A stretch of 64,000 nucleotides of DNA, taken from NCBI RefSeq assembly GCF_009935865.1, contig NZ_QWEL01000010.1, positions 48,422-112,421 of the forward strand. The letters run 5' to 3'. Positions 19,506-27,784 of this stretch are shown one piece after another (within the stretch, counting starts at the first letter, position 1; each line of letters begins with the position of its first letter). This stretch comes from Odoribacter sp. Z80 (GTDB taxonomy: Bacteria > Bacteroidota > Bacteroidia > Bacteroidales > Marinifilaceae). Under the pieces are notes generated by a model that was not told the DNA's origin, ran no database searches, and saw nothing but the letters and a program-made list of their open reading frames with translations. Both the position numbers and the translations under genes were made by a program.

Positions 19506-20787
19506 ACTTTATTTTTTTTATCCTCCGGTTGTCTACTTCGAGTATGGTAAACTGATGTCCCTGGTAGGTAATGACCTCATTTTTTTCAGGCAATTCGCCT
19601 TTTATTTCCAGAATCAGTCCTGCGAGGGTATCTGCTTCTCCTTCAATGTCTTTAAAACTATCCTGGTCGGCATCAACGATTTTTATAAAATCATTCAGAA
19701 GGGTACAGGCTTCAAAAATATATTTATTGTCCGGTAATTTTGTAAAAGTCTCTTCTTTTTCATCGTATTCGTCATTGATTTCACCGACAATTTCTTCCAG
19801 AATGTCTTCCATGGTAACAATGCCGGAAGTGCCTCCGTATTCATCCACAATGATAGCCATGTGCACTTTTTTGGTCTGGAATTCTTCCAGCAGGTCGTTT
19901 ATTTTTTTTGTTTCCGGAACAAAATATGCGGGACGGATTAATTTTTGCCATTTGAAGTCTTTGGATTCTTTCAGATAAGCTAATAAATCCTTGACATATA
20001 GGATGCCTTCGATGGTGTCCAGATTTTCCCTGTAAACGGGGAGCCGGGAATAGCCGTGTTCGATGACGGTATTGCGGACTTGTTCAAAACTATCTTCAAT
20101 CTCCAGACCTATAATATTGATGCGGGGGCAAATAATGTCGATGGCGTCAATATTGCTGAACCGGACAATACCTTCCAGAATTTCTTTTTCCTCATTCAGT
20201 TCCGCGTCCTGGGTCAATTCCAGGGCTTTTGACAACTGGTCGATGGATAGTCCGTCTTTTTTTGCTATCCGTTTACTGATAATAGAAGTCGACCGGATCA
20301 GGAGCAGAGATAAGGGACGAAACAAGTAAGTCAGAAAAGTTAAAGGGGCTGCCATTAGGATAGCTACGCGCATTTGTGAGCGATTGGCATACAATTTGGG
20401 CATGATTTCCCCGAAAAGCAGGATGAGGAAAGTAACGACAATCACTTGTATGATGAAACCCAGAATAGGATAGCCGGAGAAATCAAATAAAGTATTCACC
20501 AGATAAGTGGAAAGTATAACAATTCCTACATTGACAAAATTGTTGGTGATTAATATGGTTGATAGCAGGAGATTGGGCTTTTGATGGAGATGAATGACTT
20601 TTTCATATCTTTTTTCCCGTAATTTATCCAGTTCTGCGGGAGTAAGCGAAAAGTAGGCAACTTCCGAGCCGGAGACCAGAGCCGAGCATAGCAATAAAAA
20701 AAGGAGAATGATAATGAATACAATATCCAGAACATCAAAAGTACCGCGGAATAGTGAAGTCACCGCGTCATAACCGTCTGTTTCCAA
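19492..20787 (-). CDS. gldE: GldE / CorC-HlyC-type membrane protein with CBS domains
   Basis: 431 residues. An N-terminal DUF21/CNNM membrane domain (about 20-195; VSGSEVAYFSLTPAEL at its start, ending GEIMPKLYANRS within it) precedes paired CBS domains (about 210-335; IVDEYGGTSGIVTMEDILEEIVG) and a C-terminal CorC/HlyC domain (about 345-430). This is the GldE variant because it sits between ssb and gldD, the order known from gliding Bacteroidetes. It probably acts as a cation-handling membrane protein. Confidence 0.88.
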   Translation of the reverse strand: METDGYDAVTSLFRGTFDVLDIVFIIILLFLLLCSALVSGSEVAYFSLTPAELDKLREKRYEKVIHLHQKPNLLLSTILITNNFVNVGIVILSTYLVNTLFDFSGYPILGFIIQVIVVTFLILLFGEIMPKLYANRSQMRVAILMAAPLTFLTYLFRPLSLLLIRSTSIISKRIAKKDGLSIDQLSKALELTQDAELNEEKEILEGIVRFSNIDAIDIICPRINIIGLEIEDSFEQVRNTVIEHGYSRLPVYRENLDTIEGILYVKDLLAYLKESKDFKWQKLIRPAYFVPETKKINDLLEEFQTKKVHMAIIVDEYGGTSGIVTMEDILEEIVGEINDEYDEKEETFTKLPDNKYIFEACTLLNDFIKIVDADQDSFKDIEGEADTLAGLILEIKGELPEKNEVITYQGHQFTILEVDNRRIKKIKYEKK

Positions 20788-20821
20788 AATGAAAGAAATT
20801 AATTAAACAATATAAAGCCTT

Positions 20822-20871
20822 TAGGCTAAACTATAGGATAAAGAGTAACCGTTCGGGATAACTTTAGCCTA
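20822..20871. other. Inverted repeat downstream of ssb
   Basis: TAGGCTAAA (20822-20830) and TTTAGCCTA (20863-20871) enclose a GC-richer centre (GTAACCGTTCGGGATAAC) that can itself pair partly. It lies between ssb and gldE and may be an mRNA-stabilising or attenuating hairpin; there is no T-run directly after it. Confidence 0.35.
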
Positions 20872-20894
20872 TAGCTTAGAATTTTTTATTTAGA

Positions 20895-21338
20895 TTAAAA
20901 TGGCAGATCGTCGTTGTCGTCCGGTTCTGCTGCTGGTCCGGTTGTGGCCGGAGCAGATGCTGTATTGGCCGGAGCACTGTAACGGGGGACAGTGGTATTA
21001 TTGTCACCGTCCTGTCTGGCGGAGAGCATCTGCATGTTATCTGCATAAATCTCGGTGGTATATCTCTTTACCCCGTTCTGGTCGTCCCATGAACGGGTCC
21101 GGATGCGGCCTTCTATATAAAGACGCATTCCTTTATGAACATATTTTTCCACAATTTCCGCCAGCCCTCTCCACAATACGATGTTATGCCATTCGGTTTG
21201 ATCGACGTTTTCGCCGTTTTTATTTTTGTATCTTTCAGTAGTTGCCAGCCGGAGATTGGCTACTGCAACTCCACCGTCTAAGTACCTGACTTCGGGTTCG
21301 GCACCGACATTTCCGATTAATATTACTTTATTGACCAT
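20895..21338 (-). CDS. ssb: Single-stranded DNA-binding protein
   Basis: 147 residues from ATG 21338 (MVNKVILIGNVG, the conserved SSB start; a 13-codon upstream extension is not conserved-looking). The OB-fold occupies about 1-110 with WHNIVLWRGLAEIVEKY and LYIEGRIRTRSW. A flexible Ala/Thr/Pro linker leads to the acidic tip DDNDDLPF, the protein-interaction tail. It heads the ssb-gldE-gldD run. In related genomes mutY usually precedes ssb; it is not here. Confidence 0.95.
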   Translation of the reverse strand: MVNKVILIGNVGAEPEVRYLDGGVAVANLRLATTERYKNKNGENVDQTEWHNIVLWRGLAEIVEKYVHKGMRLYIEGRIRTRSWDDQNGVKRYTTEIYADNMQMLSARQDGDNNTTVPRYSAPANTASAPATTGPAAEPDDNDDLPF

Positions 21339-21656
21339 AATTTTTCTGTTAACGTTTATAAAATGAATTACATACACCCGGATTTGATTGCAACGCGATC
21401 CTTAAAATTTTCTTTTTCTCAATATTACACAAGTTACAAAAAAATCCTCGTTTCCCAATGGCTGAATCTGAGATTTTTTTGAGGGTAGTATGATTTACTT
21501 CAATTGATTGAGCGAAATTAAGGAAAAAAATCCGAATCAGAAAAAAATGACAAAAATCATCGTGATTTTTTTATTCTTAATAGAAAAGCCTTATATTTGC
21601 AGACTGAAAAACAAGAAAATAGAAATAAATTATTGAATATTAAATATTTAAAGAAA
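21339..21656. other. Gene-free region between divergent ssb and HU genes
   Basis: 318 nt, AT-rich, with no open frame worth calling. It contains the HU promoter at 21592-21599. No mutY remnant was recognised in any frame. Confidence 0.6.
21592..21599 (+). promoter_or_regulatory. -7 element of the HU gene
   Basis: TATATTTG, exact TAnnTTTG, 57 nt before the chosen ATG at 21657; the leader is A-rich. Confidence 0.65.
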
Positions 21657-21944
21657 ATGACAAAAGCAGATATTGTTAACGAAATTTCGAGAACGACTGG
21701 GATCGAGAAAGTAGCTGTTCAGGCTACCGTGGAGGCTTTTATGGAATCAATTAAAAATTCCGTTGTTGAGGGTAAGAATGTGTACTTGAGAGGTTTCGGT
21801 AGTTTTGTTGTGAAAAAAAGAGCTGAAAAAACAGCCCGTAATATTTCCAAAAACGTGACTATCAAAATCCCTGAACATTTTATTCCTTCATTCAAACCGT
21901 CCAAGAGTTTTGTTAATGAGGTTAAGGGTAATGTTAAAAAATAA
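21657..21944 (+). CDS. HU/IHF-family DNA-binding protein
   Basis: 95 residues from ATG 21657 (MTKADIVNEISR, the typical HU start). A two-helix body is followed by the signature VYLRGFGSFVVKKRAEKTARNI and the DNA-bending arm ending IKIPEHFIPSFKPSKSF. The frame is open further upstream, but that leader lies downstream of a good promoter and is A-rich, non-conserved sequence. First gene of HU - small basic protein - RNase G, a conserved order in Bacteroidetes. Confidence 0.93.
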   Translation: MTKADIVNEISRTTGIEKVAVQATVEAFMESIKNSVVEGKNVYLRGFGSFVVKKRAEKTARNISKNVTIKIPEHFIPSFKPSKSFVNEVKGNVKK

Positions 21945-21947
21945 GAA

Positions 21948-21953
21948 AGGAGG
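21948..21953 (+). promoter_or_regulatory. Strong Shine-Dalgarno before the 29-aa basic protein
   Basis: AGGAGG, 5 nt before ATG 21959. Full anti-SD complementarity is uncommon in this phylum, where most genes here have none. Confidence 0.7.
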
Positions 21954-21958
21954 AATTT

Positions 21959-22048
21959 ATGCCAAGCGGTAAAAAAAGAAAAAGACATAAGATGGCTACC
22001 CACAAACGGAAAAAAAGACTGAGAAAGAATCGTCATAAGAAGAAGTAA
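21959..22048 (+). CDS. AURKAIP1/COX24-domain small basic protein
   Basis: 29 residues, nearly half Lys/Arg, starting MPSGKKRKRHKMATHKRKKR and ending RHKKK. It matches the short AURKAIP1/COX24 (mS38-like) proteins that follow HU in Bacteroidetes and are thought to bind the small ribosomal subunit near the decoding region. The start is fixed by a perfect SD at 21948-21953, 14 nt after the HU stop. Too short for most gene callers. The ribosomal role is from family knowledge. Confidence 0.88.
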   Translation: MPSGKKRKRHKMATHKRKKRLRKNRHKKK

Positions 22049-22074
22049 TTCTTTGCGTTTGTGAGTAAAGATTT

Positions 22075-22102
22075 AAACCTAAAGGCATGTGTCTTTAGGT
22101 TT
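22075..22102 (+). terminator. Hairpin between the small basic protein and RNase G
   Basis: AAACCTAAAG (22075-22084), an 8-nt loop, CTTTAGGTTT (22093-22102): a perfect 10-bp stem, followed only by ATTTGTTG. A partial terminator or mRNA-processing hairpin would limit read-through from HU into RNase G. Confidence 0.6.
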
Positions 22103-22139
22103 ATTTGTTGAAAAAATAAAGATTAATAATAGTATAGCA

Positions 22140-23690
22140 GTGAGTAGTGAGTTAGTTATAGATGTTAAGGCGGAAGAGATTGTAATTGCGCTGTTGAAAG
22201 AAAAGAAATTGGTAGAATTAACCAAGGAAAAGACCAGTATGCAATTTGCTGTAGGGGATATCTATTTGGGGAAGGTGAAAAAAATCATGCCGGGGTTGAA
22301 TGCTGCTTTCGTAAATGTGGGGTATGAGAAAGATGCTTTTTTGCATTATCTGGATCTAAGTCCCCAGTTTCATTCGCTGGATAGTTATATTAAGCAATGT
22401 ATTGCCCGTAAAGGAATGTCAGTATCGAAACTGAAACTGGAACCGGAGATCAACAAGACAGGCAAAATCTCAGATATATTGACTGTGGGGCAATGGGTTG
22501 CGGTTCAGGTGGCGAAAGAACCTATATCTACCAAAGGGCCGCGCTTGACTTCCGAATTAAGTATTGCGGGCAGGAATCTGGTACTGATGCCTTTTGCGGA
22601 TAAAGTTTCTGTGTCCCAGAAAATCAAATCGTCGGAGGAACGGAAACGACTGAAACGTTTGATTGAAAGCATCAAACCGAAGAATTACGGGGTGATTGTC
22701 CGGACTGTGGCCGAAGGGAAGAAAGTGGCGGTTTTTGATGCTGAACTGAAGGAGTTGGTCGAACGTTTTGAGACTGCTTTCAAGCACATCAGGGATATGG
22801 AGCCTCCCAAATTAATCCTGGGAGAGATTGACCGTACTAGTGCCATCCTGAGGGATATGTTGAATCCTACTTTTGAAAATATCTACGTGAATGATATTAC
22901 CTTAAGTAAGGAGATTAAACATTTTTTGAGTACTATCGCTCCGGAAAAACAAGATATCGTCAAGTATGTCTCTCCTGAAATACCCATTTTGGATCATTTT
23001 GGGGTGGATAAGCAAATTAAGTCGTCTTTGGGAAAAACCGTTTCCTTTAAAAATGGAGCCTACCTGATTATAGAACATACCGAGGCTTTTCATGTGATCG
23101 ACGTGAATAGTGGTAACCGGGCAAAACTGGGTGATGATCAGGAGAGCAATGCTTTGGAGGTGAATCTGGCAGCCGCCGAGGAAGTGGCCCGACAATTACA
23201 GCTTCGTGATATGGGGGGGATCATTGTAATCGATTTTATTGATATGCAGAAAGCGGAGAATCGGCAGAAGCTGTTTGAGAAGATGAAAGAGTGCATGGAA
23301 ATCGACCGGGCCAAACATACGGTTTTGCCTTTGAGCAAATTTGGTTTAATGCAGATTACCCGTCAACGGGTGCGCCCTGCCATGACAGTGGACACGACGG
23401 AATTGTGCCCGGTGTGCCACGGTAGCGGTAAAGCTGAAGCTGCCATTTTGATTGTTGACAAGATAGAGGATGAATTGGAATTTTACGTTTGTGAAAAGAA
23501 AAATAAGACGATTATTTTGAAAGTTCATCCTTTTGTGGGTGCTTACCTTAAAAAAGGACTTTTCTCCCTGCGCCGTAGATGGGCTTTTCGTTACCATATT
23601 TCCCTGAAGATTATAGATGTTCCTTCTTTTTATATTTACGAATATCATTTTTATAATCGGTATAACCGGGAACTGGAAGGCGTAAAATAA
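22140..23690 (+). CDS. rng: Ribonuclease E/G family endoribonuclease
   Basis: 516 residues from GTG 22140 (SSELVIDVKAEE..., the family start); the in-frame GTG at 22089 is inside the hairpin at 22075-22102 and is rejected. N-terminal S1 domain (GDIYLGKVKKIMPGLNAAFVNVG). DNase I-like catalytic domain with the two metal-binding aspartates in VIDVNSGNRA and VIDFIDMQ. Zn-link CPVCHGSGK. Length fits RNase G without the long scaffold tail of RNase E. It processes rRNA and mRNA in the cytoplasm. A strong terminator follows. Confidence 0.93.
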   Translation: MSSELVIDVKAEEIVIALLKEKKLVELTKEKTSMQFAVGDIYLGKVKKIMPGLNAAFVNVGYEKDAFLHYLDLSPQFHSLDSYIKQCIARKGMSVSKLKLEPEINKTGKISDILTVGQWVAVQVAKEPISTKGPRLTSELSIAGRNLVLMPFADKVSVSQKIKSSEERKRLKRLIESIKPKNYGVIVRTVAEGKKVAVFDAELKELVERFETAFKHIRDMEPPKLILGEIDRTSAILRDMLNPTFENIYVNDITLSKEIKHFLSTIAPEKQDIVKYVSPEIPILDHFGVDKQIKSSLGKTVSFKNGAYLIIEHTEAFHVIDVNSGNRAKLGDDQESNALEVNLAAAEEVARQLQLRDMGGIIVIDFIDMQKAENRQKLFEKMKECMEIDRAKHTVLPLSKFGLMQITRQRVRPAMTVDTTELCPVCHGSGKAEAAILIVDKIEDELEFYVCEKKNKTIILKVHPFVGAYLKKGLFSLRRRWAFRYHISLKIIDVPSFYIYEYHFYNRYNRELEGVK

Positions 23691-23700
23691 AGCTTTATGA

Positions 23701-23738
23701 AAGGTAAAAAACGATATTCCGTTTTTTACCTTTTTTTC
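23701..23738 (+). terminator. Rho-independent terminator after rng
   Basis: AAGGTAAAAAACG (23701-23713) and CGTTTTTTACCTT (23720-23732), 6-nt loop, then further T. Confidence 0.9.
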
Positions 23739-23824
23739 TCTTAAAGAAATTTGAAAATCATTTTTCCCGCCATTAATTATATGTTAAACTTGGAATAGGG
23801 TTTAAGGTGGGAAAAAATTAATGA

Positions 23825-23832
23825 TATTTTTG
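23825..23832 (+). promoter_or_regulatory. -7 element of the DsbD-like gene
   Basis: TATTTTTG, exact TAnnTTTG, 43 nt before ATG 23876. Confidence 0.6.
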
Positions 23833-23875
23833 TCTAAAATTTACTACTGATTTGATGATTTATATTAATAATTGT

Positions 23876-25888
23876 ATGAAAAAGGGGTTACTTATTTTTT
23901 TATTGACTGTATTTATCGGTCTGTTTGCTGCCTTTTCCCAGGTAGCCAATCCTTCCAATTGGTCGTTTACGCAGAAAAGTTTGGGTAATGATGAATATGA
24001 ACTGACTTTCCGGGCTTCCATTCAGCCAGGATGGCATATCTATTCTATGTATACGCCTGCCGGGGGGCCGATGGCCACAACTCTGACGCTGGAAGAGGCT
24101 GGGAAAGGGATTGAGTTGGTAGGAAAAGCCACAGAAAATGAACCTCAAAAGAAGCATGATGCTGTTTTTGGAGTAGATGTTTTGTCGTTTGAGCATGAAT
24201 ATGTGATTACGCAGCGAATCAAAGTAATTGACCCTGCTGTCGGTGTGGTAAAAGGAACTTTGGAATATCAGGTTTGCCGGGAAGGACAGTGTGTGATGTT
24301 CGAAGAGGCTTTTGATATTAAGGTGAAGGAAAATGTGACTGAATCAGGTGCTGTTCCTGCCGGGGAGGCTTCCCAGGATGATTCTTTGTGGCTGTTTTTC
24401 TGGCTGGCTTTTGTTGCCGGTTTGGCAGCAGTGGTTATGCCCTGCGTGTTTCCCATGATTCCCATGACGGTTTCTTTCTTTATGCATGGGGATAGCAATA
24501 AAGCGAAAGCCAAGGCAAAAGCGATGTTCTTTTCTTTCTCGATCATAGCTATTTATACGGCTTTGGGATTGATTATTTCGATGTTTTTAGGAGCTGATTT
24601 TATCAATTGGCTAAGTACCAACTGGGTGCCTAATGTATTCTTTTTTGTCATTTTTATGATTTTTGCGGCCTCTTTCTTTGGGGCGTTTGAGATTGTACTT
24701 CCTTCCTGGCTTGTAAATAAATCCGATGCACAGGCAGATAAAGGCGGATATATCGGGGCCTTTTTTATGGCGTTTACCTTGGTTTTGGTTTCTTTTTCCT
24801 GTACGGCTCCTATCGTGGGTACCGTGTTGGTTGAAGCGGCCCGGGGCTCAGTTTTACGTCCTATTGTCGGTATGCTTGGCTTTTCTGTAGCAGTGGCTTT
24901 ACCTTTCGGTTTTTTTGCTTTTTTCCCTTCCAAGTTAAGTAATTTACCGAAATCCGGAGGATGGCTTAATTCGGTTAAAGTAGTGTTGGGATTTATAGAG
25001 GTTGCTTTGGGCTTTAAGTTTTTAATGGTGGCCGATCAGACTTACCATTGGGGATTATTGGACCGGGAAGTATATATTGCTATCTGGATTGCCATCTTCT
25101 CTCTGCAGGGCCTTTATTTAATGGGTAAGCTCAAATTTGCCAATGACAGCGAACTGACTCATATTGGAGTGCCTCGTTTGGCTTTTATCATTGCGACTTT
25201 TGCTTTTGTCGTTTACTTGATTCCCGGTATGTTCGGAGCACCGCTGAAAGCGTTGGCCGGTTATTTCCCTCCGCAGGAGACCATAGATTTTGATATAAAC
25301 CGGATTGTACGTGAAAACGTTAAACAGGTGGCAAAGAGTGGAGGTGTAGTGAATGGAATTGCTCCGGTTGCCAATGAGGCCTGTGAAGCTCCGAAATATG
25401 CTGATTTCCTCCATTTAGCTCATGGATTAGACGGATATTTTGATTACGAACAGGCTTTGAAATGTGCTCAGGCCCAGAATAAACCGTTGTTTATTGACTT
25501 TACCGGACATGGTTGTGTGAATTGCCGTGAAATGGAGCAAACGGTGTGGGCAGACCCACGGGTTGCAGATATGTTAAGAAATGACTATGTGATTGTGGCC
25601 TTGTATGTGGATGATAAGACGACCTTGCCGGAAGAGGAGTGGTATGTTTCTGAATATGACGGCAAAAAGAAAAAAACTTTAGGAAAGAAAAATGCGGATT
25701 TCCAAATCAAGAAATTTGATTCGAATGCGCAGCCGAACTATATATTGTTGGACAGTCGGGGAGGAAATGATGAAAACCTGCAACAACATGTGCTGGCTCC
25801 TGCACGCGGCCATGATTTGGATAAGGATGCGTTTGTCGCTTTCCTAAAAAAAGGTTTGGAGGAGTATAAAAAAAGAGGAAATAAATAA
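23876..25888 (+). CDS. DsbD-like thiol:disulfide interchange protein
   Basis: 670 residues. After a signal peptide comes an alpha (DsbD N-terminal) domain with the cysteine pair in YQVCREGQC. An eight-segment CcdA-type membrane domain (about 175-460) follows, with its two redox cysteines in VVMPCVFPMIP and SFSCTAPIVG. The C-terminal periplasmic thioredoxin-like domain has CVNC in GHGCVNCREME. All three cysteine pairs are present, so it should pass electrons from cytoplasmic thioredoxin to periplasmic proteins. The start is at the signal-peptide Met (MKKGLLIF) rather than the upstream in-frame ATG at 23852. Confidence 0.92.
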   Translation: MKKGLLIFLLTVFIGLFAAFSQVANPSNWSFTQKSLGNDEYELTFRASIQPGWHIYSMYTPAGGPMATTLTLEEAGKGIELVGKATENEPQKKHDAVFGVDVLSFEHEYVITQRIKVIDPAVGVVKGTLEYQVCREGQCVMFEEAFDIKVKENVTESGAVPAGEASQDDSLWLFFWLAFVAGLAAVVMPCVFPMIPMTVSFFMHGDSNKAKAKAKAMFFSFSIIAIYTALGLIISMFLGADFINWLSTNWVPNVFFFVIFMIFAASFFGAFEIVLPSWLVNKSDAQADKGGYIGAFFMAFTLVLVSFSCTAPIVGTVLVEAARGSVLRPIVGMLGFSVAVALPFGFFAFFPSKLSNLPKSGGWLNSVKVVLGFIEVALGFKFLMVADQTYHWGLLDREVYIAIWIAIFSLQGLYLMGKLKFANDSELTHIGVPRLAFIIATFAFVVYLIPGMFGAPLKALAGYFPPQETIDFDINRIVRENVKQVAKSGGVVNGIAPVANEACEAPKYADFLHLAHGLDGYFDYEQALKCAQAQNKPLFIDFTGHGCVNCREMEQTVWADPRVADMLRNDYVIVALYVDDKTTLPEEEWYVSEYDGKKKKTLGKKNADFQIKKFDSNAQPNYILLDSRGGNDENLQQHVLAPARGHDLDKDAFVAFLKKGLEEYKKRGNK

Positions 25889-25912
25889 TGTTCTGATGAA
25901 TAAATCGGAAAG

Positions 25913-25938
25913 AAAGCGGAGGAAACTCCGCTTTTTTT
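25913..25938 (+). terminator. Terminator after the DsbD-like gene
   Basis: AAAGCGGAG, loop GAAA, CTCCGCTTT, then T5 (GNRA-type tetraloop). Confidence 0.9.
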
Positions 25939-26001
25939 ATGATGGGGCGATGGGCTTTGCCTTTGACTTATTATCTTTACCCGTTTAATGGTTGATAAGA
26001 T

Positions 26002-27033
26002 ATGATCCGGATTTTTGTTTTTTTTGTTTTATTTTTTGGGGAAAGTTTCCGGCTTTGTGCCCAGACACTTTGTCTGGATATGGATACAGTCGCTTTGCGG
26101 AAAGAGGCGGATGCGTTTCTCTCTACCCTTCCGCAAGGATTGCAGGCTGAACAGACAGAAGCTGTATACCGTGCTACGAAAGGAGACACTGAGGCATTGA
26201 ACCGGGTGCGTCATTCCCGTAATGTACCTTCTCCTTTACCTTATGGTGTGTCTGCTACTTTTCTGACTCCTCGTTTATGTCTGTATACGCCTTCTGTGAA
26301 GGCAGACATTTTGCGTCCGTTGCTGGTTTATTTTCATGGTGGAGGATGGACATTCGGAAGCATTAACAGTTGTTCCCGTTTTTGTGGAGAACTTGTTGCG
26401 AGGGCAGGAGTTTCCGTTCTTGCTGTTGATTATGCCCTTGCTCCCGAAGCTTCTTTCCCTTTTGGATTAAACGATTGCATTGATGCTGTACGATTTGCCG
26501 TGCAACATGCGGGAGAATGGGGCAGTGCCGGCCACTTGGTTTCTGTCGGAGGAGATAGCGCTGGAGGTAATCTTGCCGTGGCAACAGCATTGAGTCTGCT
26601 TTCTTCAGATACGATTTTGTTGCGTTCGCTTCTCCTTTTTTATCCGGTGACTTTGGCTTATCCGGACCATTCAGCGTCCTGGCGGCTTTATGGTTCTGGT
26701 TTTGCCTTGGATAGCGAATTGATGGAAGCGTTTAACCGGGCTTATGCTCCCGGGGAGTCACACCATTACCTGGTGTCTGTAGCCCATGCTCCTGACAGCT
26801 TGCTGTCCCGGTTGCCTTCCACGCTTTTGGTTGCTGCCGAACGCGATATTTTATGTACTCAGGGCCGGGAATTTGCTGCTCGTTTAAATCACCTTGGTGT
26901 CAAGGTTTCCCGCTATGAACTACCCGCCACCGTGCATTTGTTCATTACGGTGCCGGGACAATCACTGGCATTTTGTTATGCGTTGTCTCTTTCGGCTTCT
27001 TTTCTTTACTATCCTTCAACCGGGTTTGAATAA
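26002..27033 (+). CDS. Secreted alpha/beta hydrolase of the hormone-sensitive-lipase type
   Basis: 343 residues with a signal peptide (FFVLFFGESFRLCAQ). Oxyanion-hole motif FHGGGW, nucleophile elbow GGDSAGGN, acid in AAERDI and base in TVHLF: the full HSL-type (family IV esterase) set. It probably hydrolyses short-chain esters in the periplasm. The Leu/Ser-rich stretch and slightly higher GC differ little from its neighbours. It is transcribed alone; a terminator lies upstream and the next gene has its own -7 element. Confidence 0.85.
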   Translation: MIRIFVFFVLFFGESFRLCAQTLCLDMDTVALRKEADAFLSTLPQGLQAEQTEAVYRATKGDTEALNRVRHSRNVPSPLPYGVSATFLTPRLCLYTPSVKADILRPLLVYFHGGGWTFGSINSCSRFCGELVARAGVSVLAVDYALAPEASFPFGLNDCIDAVRFAVQHAGEWGSAGHLVSVGGDSAGGNLAVATALSLLSSDTILLRSLLLFYPVTLAYPDHSASWRLYGSGFALDSELMEAFNRAYAPGESHHYLVSVAHAPDSLLSRLPSTLLVAAERDILCTQGREFAARLNHLGVKVSRYELPATVHLFITVPGQSLAFCYALSLSASFLYYPSTGFE

Positions 27034-27058
27034 GTTTGTTTCTGTTTCCGTCTTGCAT

Positions 27059-27066
27059 TATCTTTG
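27059..27066 (+). promoter_or_regulatory. -7 element of the DUF5715 gene
   Basis: TATCTTTG, exact TAnnTTTG, 20 nt before ATG 27087. Confidence 0.6.
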
Positions 27067-27086
27067 ATAACTAAAATAAAAATGGT

Positions 27087-27704
27087 ATGTACGTGGTGAG
27101 GTATCTGTTAATTTGTTTGTTGTTCATCGGGATTTCCGGATGCGGAGGAGAAAAGAAGAAAGGGAGCTTTAAATATTTCCGGCATTATCAAAGAACCTTT
27201 AATGACTTGAATGATAAACATCTGGAGGCTGCCCGTCGTTGGGGTATACGCCCCGTGACTTCCGAGAAGGATTTTCAGCAGCAGAAGGGTAAATTAAGCG
27301 GTCTTTCTTCCGGACGTTATTATGAGTTGGATGAACTTACCCATTCGGTTCCTTATTTAGTGCCGAAAGCAGAGGAACTTTTGCGGAAAATTGGGAAAAA
27401 TTTCCGGGATTCTTTGGATAGCAAGGGGTTGCCGGACCGAAAGATTATCGTTACAAGTGTATTACGTACTGCCGGAACGGTGCAGAAACTGAGAAAGAAG
27501 AATATGAATGCCAGTGCCAATTCTGCCCATGTTTACGGAACTACTTTTGACATTGCCTATGCCCGGTATAAAGGGGCTGCCAAGGAAGAGACAGATAAGT
27601 TGAAATCTGTTTTGGCAGAAGTATTGCAGGATTTGCGCAAGCAGAAGAAGTGTTTCGTGCGCTATGAATTTAAACAGGGATGTTTTCATGTTACTGTACG
27701 ATAA
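27087..27704 (+). CDS. DUF5715-type lipoprotein with M15-like zinc site
   Basis: 205 residues with lipobox GISGC (C19). The C-terminal half has SAHVYGTTFDIAY and CFHVTV, which give the H-x6-D...H zinc-ligand spacing seen in D-Ala-D-Ala carboxypeptidase/VanY-like (M15) folds, and a preceding VTSVLRT strand as in that fold. It may trim peptidoglycan stem peptides in the periplasm. The family name is from memory of Bacteroidales annotation; enzymatic activity is inference. Confidence 0.7.
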   Translation: MYVVRYLLICLLFIGISGCGGEKKKGSFKYFRHYQRTFNDLNDKHLEAARRWGIRPVTSEKDFQQQKGKLSGLSSGRYYELDELTHSVPYLVPKAEELLRKIGKNFRDSLDSKGLPDRKIIVTSVLRTAGTVQKLRKKNMNASANSAHVYGTTFDIAYARYKGAAKEETDKLKSVLAEVLQDLRKQKKCFVRYEFKQGCFHVTVR

Positions 27705-27719
27705 TATAAAAATTTGTAC

Positions 27720-27727
27720 TACTTTTG
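27720..27727 (+). promoter_or_regulatory. -7 element of ychF
   Basis: TACTTTTG, exact TAnnTTTG, 57 nt before ATG 27785. It overlaps nothing coding, while the longer ORF start at 27743 would leave only a short leader. Confidence 0.55.
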
Positions 27728-27784
27728 CACACTGATGACTGAGTGATTTTTTCACTTTTTGTGTTTATTTTTTACTTCATATTT

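Noticed and set aside
22089..22139. N-terminal extension of RNase G from GTG 22089
   Set aside because: The start lies in a 10-bp hairpin loop and the added residues do not fit the family start, which begins at 22140.
27743..27784. 14-residue hydrophobic extension of YchF, suggesting a membrane-anchored form
   Set aside because: YchF is cytosolic and starts at MGLQCGIVG; the extension is T-rich leader sequence after the promoter.
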